From NCBI GenBank assembly GCA_023954595.1, contig JAGSHJ010000084.1, positions 1-9,759 on the forward strand: a DNA stretch of 9,759 nucleotides, in the 5' to 3' direction. Below, piece after piece: positions 6,084 to 9,759 of this stretch. The notes beneath the pieces were generated by a model that made no database searches, had not been told where the DNA came from, and worked only from the letters and a program-made list of their open reading frames with translations. The stretch is from Bacteriovoracaceae bacterium (lineage in GTDB: Bacteria; Bdellovibrionota; Bacteriovoracia; Bacteriovoracales; Bacteriovoracaceae). Made by a program: the position numbers and the translations under genes. Position 1 is the stretch's first letter. Each line of letters starts with the position of its first letter.

Positions 6084-6758
6084 CTATACAAGCTCTTTTA
6101 CGCCTTTAAAACTTTGACGATGGATTGGTGTCACCCCTAACACTTTGAGTGCGTTACGGTGGGCCTCAGTGGGATATCCTGCGTGTTTACTCAGTCCGTA
6201 GCCAGGGTAGATCAAGTCAAAAGCACGCATTTTTTCATCTCTGTACTCTTTTGCGATAATTGATGCCAAGGCTATTGTTAGAAACTTAGAATCCCCTTTT
6301 ATTACGGATTCAACATTATGCTCATCTAGATCAAAGCTCTTATTTCCATCTACTAGTATTGTACAAAGCGAAGCTCCTAGAAGTTCACGGGCAGCATTTT
6401 TCATACAGCTCAAAGACGCTTGTAAAATATTGATCTTATCAATTTCTTGAGGTGAGTGTTCACAAAGGACAAATTCAAATTTACACCCATCAAGCTCTCT
6501 TGTGATTACTTGATTTAGCTCCAGGCCATTTGGCTCAATTTCCAGTTTTTCAATTATGCCCAAACGTCTTTTAGCAGAGAGTTTTTTAGAGTCACTCACA
6601 CCCAGAGACTCTAGAGACTTAAAGATGTCTGTATTCTCTTTTGTTATCTTTAAGGCGCAGCCAACTACAGGTCCTGCAATTGGACCCCTGCCGACTTCAT
6701 CACAGCCAATGATCTCTGAGCAACTTTTTAAATATTCTGTATCTTTGAATTGGGACAT
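6084..6758 (-). CDS. rnhB: Ribonuclease HII
   Basis: RNase HII cuts the RNA strand of RNA-DNA hybrids and starts removal of single misincorporated ribonucleotides from DNA. The 224-residue protein carries the four acidic metal ligands in their family contexts: Asp20 and Glu21 in Gly-Cys-Asp-Glu-Val-Gly-Arg-Gly, Asp137 in Val-Asp-Gly-Asn and Asp156 in Lys-Gly-Asp-Ser. Ala-Ser-Ile-Ile-Ala-Lys (165-170), Tyr-Gly-Leu-x-Lys-His-x-Gly-Tyr-Pro-Thr (187-197) and His-Arg-x-Ser-Phe near the end complete the signature. Length is normal. It is the last gene of the trmD cluster, but an intrinsic terminator lies just upstream, so it depends on readthrough or on a promoter hidden in the roughly 30 nt between. 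No strong ribosome binding site is seen before the ATG at 6758. Confidence 0.95.
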   Translation of the reverse strand: MSQFKDTEYLKSCSEIIGCDEVGRGPIAGPVVGCALKITKENTDIFKSLESLGVSDSKKLSAKRRLGIIEKLEIEPNGLELNQVITRELDGCKFEFVLCEHSPQEIDKINILQASLSCMKNAARELLGASLCTILVDGNKSFDLDEHNVESVIKGDSKFLTIALASIIAKEYRDEKMRAFDLIYPGYGLSKHAGYPTEAHRNALKVLGVTPIHRQSFKGVKELV

Positions 6759-6781
6759 TATCGTTTTGCTTTTTTGGAAAT

Positions 6782-6827
6782 AAAAAAAGCGATCTGCGAC
6801 AAACCTAAATCTGTCGCATCTCGCTTT
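6782..6827 (-). terminator. Intrinsic terminator after rplS
   Basis: Read on the minus strand: AAAGCGA, 2-nt internal mismatch, TGCGACA, 10-nt loop, TGTCGCA, mismatch, TCGCTTT and a U-run (TTTTTTT ending at 6782). Two 7-bp stem sections make a stable hairpin. It lies about 50 nt after the rplS stop and ends about 24 nt before the rnhB ATG, separating the ribosomal part of the cluster from rnhB. Confidence 0.8.
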
Positions 6828-6854
6828 CGATTTTCTTCATTGAGTGAAGAATGC

Positions 6855-6877
6855 AATTTAAGAAAATTTCTTAAATT
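6855..6877. repeat. AT-rich 11-bp inverted repeat at the end of rplS
   Basis: AATTTAAGAAA (6855-6865) and TTTCTTAAATT (6867-6877) are perfect inverted arms around one base, overlapping the rplS stop codon. There are only two G-C pairs and essentially no loop, so it is likely a protein-binding palindrome or chance rather than a terminator; the real terminator follows at 6827-6782. Confidence 0.4.
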
Positions 6878-7262
6878 AAGCGTTCTTCTTGGCCTGAGCC
6901 TTTTGAGAGTAATCAGTCTCAATTCTTGCTGCTTTACCAGTTCTCTCTCTCAAGTAGAAGTGCTTAGCTCTTCTTACTTTACCACGCTTAAGAACCTTAA
7001 TAGATTCAACGTTTGGAGAATGGTAAGGAAATACTCTTTCCACACCAATACCGCTAGACATCTTTCTTACTCTAAAATGTCCATCAGTGTTTCTCTGGTT
7101 GCCTTTAATAGCAATTACAACACCGTCGAAAAGCTGAATACGTGATTTCCCACCTTCAGAAATTCTAACAGAAACAGAAACTGTATCACCTGCTTTAAAT
7201 TCAGGGAAAGATTCCGCAAATTTTGACATGTGATTTTTGTTTACCAAGTCTACCAAGTTCAT
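6876..7262 (-). CDS. rplS: 50S ribosomal protein L19
   Basis: L19 binds 23S rRNA near the interface with the 30S subunit. The 128-residue protein shows the family sequence throughout: Phe-Pro-Glu-Phe-x-x-Gly-Asp-Thr-Val near 19-28, Arg-Ile-Gln-x-Phe-Asp-Gly-Val-Val-Ile at about 41-50, Ser-Ser-Gly-Ile-Gly-Val-Glu-Arg-Val-Phe at about 69-78 and Lys-Val-Arg-Arg-Ala-Lys-x-x-Tyr-Leu-Arg near the C-terminus. The tail after Arg-Ile-Glu is a little longer than in E. coli (115 residues) and Lys/Ala-rich. GGAG sits about 6 nt before the ATG. The 99 nt between the methyltransferase stop and this start contain a small hairpin (7312-7324) but no leader element I can name. Confidence 0.97.
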   Translation of the reverse strand: MNLVDLVNKNHMSKFAESFPEFKAGDTVSVSVRISEGGKSRIQLFDGVVIAIKGNQRNTDGHFRVRKMSSGIGVERVFPYHSPNVESIKVLKRGKVRRAKHFYLRERTGKAARIETDYSQKAQAKKNA

Positions 7263-7361
7263 AAAAACTCCACTTAATGCCTTCCATTCGTCCCGCGCTT
7301 GTCTTCAACATAGCCATTTTGGCTTATAGACCAGAGGGAAGGGTAATATATATAATTGGAC

Positions 7362-7928
7362 TCAGAGGCTTCCGCGTAGCCTGTCACAATAAATTGCAAC
7401 AGCCGACCTAACCGAAAGATGGTTATAACCATCTTTGGCCGCTCCGAAAATGGGTTCCAAGCGAAAATCCACATTTTCGGTGACAGAGGCATGTAATCCC
7501 CAACCTGTACCAAATATCAAAATCATAGGCCTATTGTCAACTTCTAACTTCCCGCGTAAATCCTCGCAGGTACCGTCAAAATCCTTAAAACCGGCGGCAG
7601 TGGCCACTTTAATTGGAGCTTGCCCATGCTTTTCTTCAATTACTTTGCAGGCATACTCAAGCGAGTTTGCCATGTTAATGAAGGACAGAGCGTCTTTCCT
7701 GTCAGGATTGTACTCATTTCCGTAGTCAGTATTCCAATGATCCAGAATGTTTTTAACCAAGGCATGCTGCTTTTCAACAGGTGTGACTATAAAATAGCCA
7801 TCAAAACCATAGGTTCTAGCACTTCTAGCAATATCGTGAATATCTAAGTTAGTTACGCTGGTGGTAACCGTATCCCCTCGTTTGTTAACAATCGGATGGT
7901 GCACCAAGGCCAAATAGCAATTTTTCAT
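7362..7928 (-). CDS. SPOUT-class RNA methyltransferase (TM1570-like family)
   Basis: A 188-residue SPOUT-fold methyltransferase of the family found beside TrmD in Thermotoga (TM1570) and many deltaproteobacteria; in some bacteria it is fused to TrmD. Seen here: an N-terminal Tyr-Leu-Ala-Leu-Val-His-His-Pro strand, Asp-Ile-Ala-Arg-Ser-Ala-Arg-Thr-Tyr at about 32-40, the cofactor loop Phe-Gly-Thr-Gly-Trp-Gly-Leu at 139-145 and the trefoil-knot segment Tyr-Asn-His-Leu-Ser-Val-Arg-Ser-Ala at 168-176. It should methylate an RNA using S-adenosylmethionine; its position between trmD and rplS suggests tRNA or rRNA, but the target cannot be read from the sequence. It starts at an ATG 60 nt after the kinase gene, with no clear ribosome binding site, and is followed by rplS. 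Confidence 0.88.
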   Translation of the reverse strand: MKNCYLALVHHPIVNKRGDTVTTSVTNLDIHDIARSARTYGFDGYFIVTPVEKQHALVKNILDHWNTDYGNEYNPDRKDALSFINMANSLEYACKVIEEKHGQAPIKVATAAGFKDFDGTCEDLRGKLEVDNRPMILIFGTGWGLHASVTENVDFRLEPIFGAAKDGYNHLSVRSAVAIYCDRLRGSL

Positions 7929-7969
7929 AGATAAGTTTTTAACAGAGATTTGAGTAAGAATCTATCAGT

Positions 7970-7988
7970 TTTATGTGCCGGACATAAA
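7970..7988. repeat. 7-bp inverted repeat abutting the kinase stop codon
   Basis: TTTATGT (7970-7976), GCCGG, ACATAAA (7982-7988) lie directly after the histidine kinase stop codon (7989-7991 on the minus strand) in the 60-nt gap to the methyltransferase gene. There is no U-run, so it is not an intrinsic terminator; it could be an operator or an mRNA processing hairpin. Function unknown. Confidence 0.4.
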
Positions 7989-9329
7989 TTATTGGACCTT
8001 TAGCATCCTCATTGTGAAAATATTCCAACCTTGTTCATGTGTATAGATGACTTCACCGCAATTTTGCTCAATCATCTTCTTCGCGAGACTTAGCCCTAGC
8101 CCTGTCCCCTTGCCAATCTCCCTCGTAGTGAAAAACGGATGAAACATTCTATCTTGCACGTTTTTCTCTATTTCTTCCCCACAATTGGCAACTGAAAGCT
8201 CAACATAATCACCGTGTTCATGGCATTCAATCCTTACTGTCTTCTCTTCGGAGAACTCTAAGGCCGCAATTGCATTATCCATGATGTTATAAAATATTTG
8301 AGCATACTGACTAAGATGACCCTCAACACTGAATGAAGAAATAGGCAAAACGACTTCGGTGTCCTTTTCCTGAAGAGATTTAAATAGAAGTGGCATAACA
8401 GTCTCTACTATCTTGTCCGTATCAAAGGACTCAAAGTCTTCATGCATGTTCACTCTTGAGAGCTGGCGCATGCTTTTAACAATATTTCCGATTCTCACAG
8501 TTGCAAGCTTAGCACTCTCCAATTCTTCCAACACCTCACTGCTAGCGTTTGCACTTTCCAACTTCTTTTGCAGTTTCCAGTGATGGCCCATAACTATGGT
8601 CAATGGGTTATTAATTTCATGTCCAATTCCTGCGGCCATCTCACCAATTGAAGCAAATTTTGAAGAGTTGAAGCTTTTTAACTTCTCTTCCTTTAATTCT
8701 TGTTGAAGAGCAAACTTCTCTTCTAGCTCTTCCAGAAACTTTTTCTTCTCCATGGACAGCTTTGCATTCTTTAAAAGACCACTGTTAAAGCGATTAATTA
8801 CAGTGCCAAGTACTCCCAAAAATACGAATTGGGCCAGAAAGAACATAAGGCAATGATCAGAGCCAATATAAAGTGTTCTCACCATGAAAGGCACAATCAA
8901 TAGTAATGCAAATGCAATAGCAGTTAGCTTATCCGCAACGTTGGATATACTACCACCTGCGGCCATGGACAGAACAAAGGCCACAATGATTCCATCCAAC
9001 TCATCCGGTGCATGCTTCATTGTAATGATTGATACAAGACCCCAGGACAAGGCACAAAGCAAAGTTGTAACTCTATATTTCACTAAGTGCTTATTGAGCT
9101 TAGTAGCATCCTTTGACTTTAAGATATTACGTCTGTAGCTAATACCAAGATACAAACGGCCAATATTAGTTACTATGACTGCCACAAGCCAAATACCTAA
9201 AAGTTCAGCTGGAATATAGTCTTTTAAAATGATGGCCAAGACACAGGCACAAAGTACGGATGTTACCACCACGGTCCACTTATTTAGAAAGATGGAACGT
9301 AATTGATAGTGAAGAAGAGAATCGTTCAT
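7989..9329 (-). CDS. Membrane-bound sensor histidine kinase, orphan
   Basis: The 446-residue protein is a two-component sensor. Six hydrophobic segments (about 19-36, 43-64, 86-104, 113-131, 135-155, 160-180) form a membrane sensor with almost no periplasmic domain. They are followed by a Glu/Lys-rich coiled coil (about 191-220), a HisKA domain with phosphoacceptor His237 in Gly-His-Glu-Ile-Asn-Asn-Pro, and an HATPase domain: N box Asn348-x-x-x-Asn352-Ala, a G1 box reading Ala-Asn-Cys-Gly-Glu-Glu-Ile instead of Asp-x-Gly-x-Gly, F box Phe-His-Pro-Phe-Phe-Thr-Thr and G2 box Gly-Thr-Gly-Leu-Gly-Leu-Ser-Leu-Ala. The ATG at 9329 starts 2 nt after the trmD stop, with GGA 6 nt upstream; a TTG at 9335 would overlap that stop. 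Either way it is translationally coupled to trmD. No response regulator is nearby. The stimulus cannot be told from the sequence. Confidence 0.93.
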   Translation of the reverse strand: MNDSLLHYQLRSIFLNKWTVVVTSVLCACVLAIILKDYIPAELLGIWLVAVIVTNIGRLYLGISYRRNILKSKDATKLNKHLVKYRVTTLLCALSWGLVSIITMKHAPDELDGIIVAFVLSMAAGGSISNVADKLTAIAFALLLIVPFMVRTLYIGSDHCLMFFLAQFVFLGVLGTVINRFNSGLLKNAKLSMEKKKFLEELEEKFALQQELKEEKLKSFNSSKFASIGEMAAGIGHEINNPLTIVMGHHWKLQKKLESANASSEVLEELESAKLATVRIGNIVKSMRQLSRVNMHEDFESFDTDKIVETVMPLLFKSLQEKDTEVVLPISSFSVEGHLSQYAQIFYNIMDNAIAALEFSEEKTVRIECHEHGDYVELSVANCGEEIEKNVQDRMFHPFFTTREIGKGTGLGLSLAKKMIEQNCGEVIYTHEQGWNIFTMRMLKVQ

Positions 9330-9331
9330 AT

Positions 9332-9759
9332 TCAATCCAGAAGGTCGGGTCGATACTTCTTTGTTATGGTTAAGCTTGATTCTTCTTTGAAGGCCTTGAT
9401 CTTTTTATGGTCTCCGGATACGAAGGCCTCGGGAACATTCATTCCCGCAAAAACTCTAGGCCTTGTGTAGAGTGCATGCTCCAACTTACCTTGGGCAAAT
9501 GACTCATCCTCTACGGAGAGCTTGTTGCCAACCACTCCTTGAACAAATCGCATACTTGAATCAAGTACACACATTACGGCCAATTCCCCGCCGGTTAAAA
9601 TGAAGTCTCCTAAAGAAATATATTCGTCGACGTACTTCTCAAGGAACCTCTCATCAATTCCTTCATACCTTCCACATATAAATACAACATCTTTGGGAGC
9701 ACTAAAATCTAGAACTCTTGATGCAAAATCTATCGCTAAGTCATTATTGAGGGTTTTGC
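9332..9759 (-). CDS. trmD: tRNA (guanine37-N1)-methyltransferase, C-terminal part (runs off right edge)
   Basis: TrmD methylates N1 of G37 next to the anticodon, preventing +1 frameshifts; it is a knotted SPOUT dimer. The open frame continues to the window edge, giving about 142 residues, so the first 110-115 residues lie outside. Seen: Phe-Ile-Cys-Gly-Arg-Tyr-Glu-Gly-Ile-Asp-Glu-Arg (9694-9659), Leu-Gly-Asp-Phe-Ile-Leu-Thr-Gly-Gly-Glu (about 9607-9578), forming the cofactor pocket and knot, then Glu-Ser-Phe-Ala-x-Gly, Tyr-Thr-Arg-Pro and Val-Pro-Glu-Ala-Phe-x-Ser-Gly-Asp-His, which match the linker and tRNA-binding C-terminal domain. A TTG codon at 9583 is internal, not a start. The stop lies 2 nt from the kinase ATG, so trmD heads the visible part of the cluster; rimM and rpsP would be expected further upstream. 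Confidence 0.95.
   Translation of the reverse strand, partial: KTLNNDLAIDFASRVLDFSAPKDVVFICGRYEGIDERFLEKYVDEYISLGDFILTGGELAVMCVLDSSMRFVQGVVGNKLSVEDESFAQGKLEHALYTRPRVFAGMNVPEAFVSGDHKKIKAFKEESSLTITKKYRPDLLD

Noticed and set aside
6750..7145. 131-residue plus-strand frame
   Set aside because: It is antisense to rplS and runs through the rplS terminator; nothing supports it as a gene.
7312..7324. AGCCA-TTT-TGGCT hairpin in the rplS upstream gap as an L19 autoregulatory leader
   Set aside because: A 5-bp stem alone is too little; no further pairing or conserved leader pattern could be seen in the 99-nt gap.
7274..7513. 79-residue minus-strand frame upstream of rplS
   Set aside because: It overlaps the end of the SPOUT methyltransferase in another frame and lacks a ribosome binding site; the methyltransferase frame carries the family motifs.
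9332..9583. Short 83-codon gene starting at TTG 9583
   Set aside because: The frame stays open to the window edge and the upstream residues match TrmD, so the TTG is an internal Leu codon.
1..9759. CRISPR array, tRNA/rRNA genes, insertion sequence ends, integrase or attachment site
   Set aside because: No regularly spaced direct repeats, cloverleaf-like segments, transposase or recombinase motifs were seen on either strand.

Overview
The window looks like chromosomal DNA from an AT-leaning, Gram-negative bacterium. The set of genes (a trmD / SPOUT methyltransferase / rplS / rnhB cluster, an orphan STAS protein, an orphan multi-membrane-span histidine kinase and large Cys-containing exported proteins of no known family) fits the Bdellovibrionota/Bacteriovorax group or a related deltaproteobacterial lineage. 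That placement is inference; no marker here settles it.

Layout, left to right. (1) Positions 1-617, minus strand: accD is intact from its start at 617 until the conserved Ser-Gly-Gly-Ala-Arg motif near 111, where recognisable AccD sequence stops. About 40 bases later, in another frame and behind a good ribosome binding site, a different gene starts. Its first 23 codons look like the N-terminus of an archaeal/eukaryotic-type replication factor C small subunit. This is either an assembly chimera or a real insertion or rearrangement that destroyed accD, and it is the most surprising thing in the window. (2) 819-3341, plus strand: an 840-residue exported protein of unknown function with a Cys-containing N-terminal region and a set of Cys-bounded repeats of about 82 residues. 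(3) 3334-5000, minus strand: a metallo-beta-lactamase-fold enzyme resembling class II cyclic-nucleotide phosphodiesterases, preceded by rsmI (16S rRNA C1402 ribose methyltransferase). (4) 5097-5498, plus strand: a single-domain STAS protein, with a clear intrinsic terminator that lies inside the next, convergent gene. (5) 5504-5998, minus strand: a small exported, Gly/Ala-rich membrane-type protein with a Pro/Tyr/Gly-rich segment. (6) 6084-9759, minus strand: a translation-related cluster, read trmD (partial, runs off the right edge) - histidine kinase - SPOUT methyltransferase - rplS - [terminator] - rnhB.

How the genes work together: TrmD, RsmI, the SPOUT enzyme and L19 form a ribosome/tRNA maturation group, and RNase HII often travels with them. 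The odd member is the histidine kinase, which starts 2 nt after the trmD stop and so should be translated and transcribed with the ribosome-maturation genes. The STAS protein and the kinase are both signalling proteins without visible partners here. No tRNA, rRNA, CRISPR array, insertion sequence or integrase was seen. The longest gene-free stretch is the roughly 200-nt divergent region 618-818.
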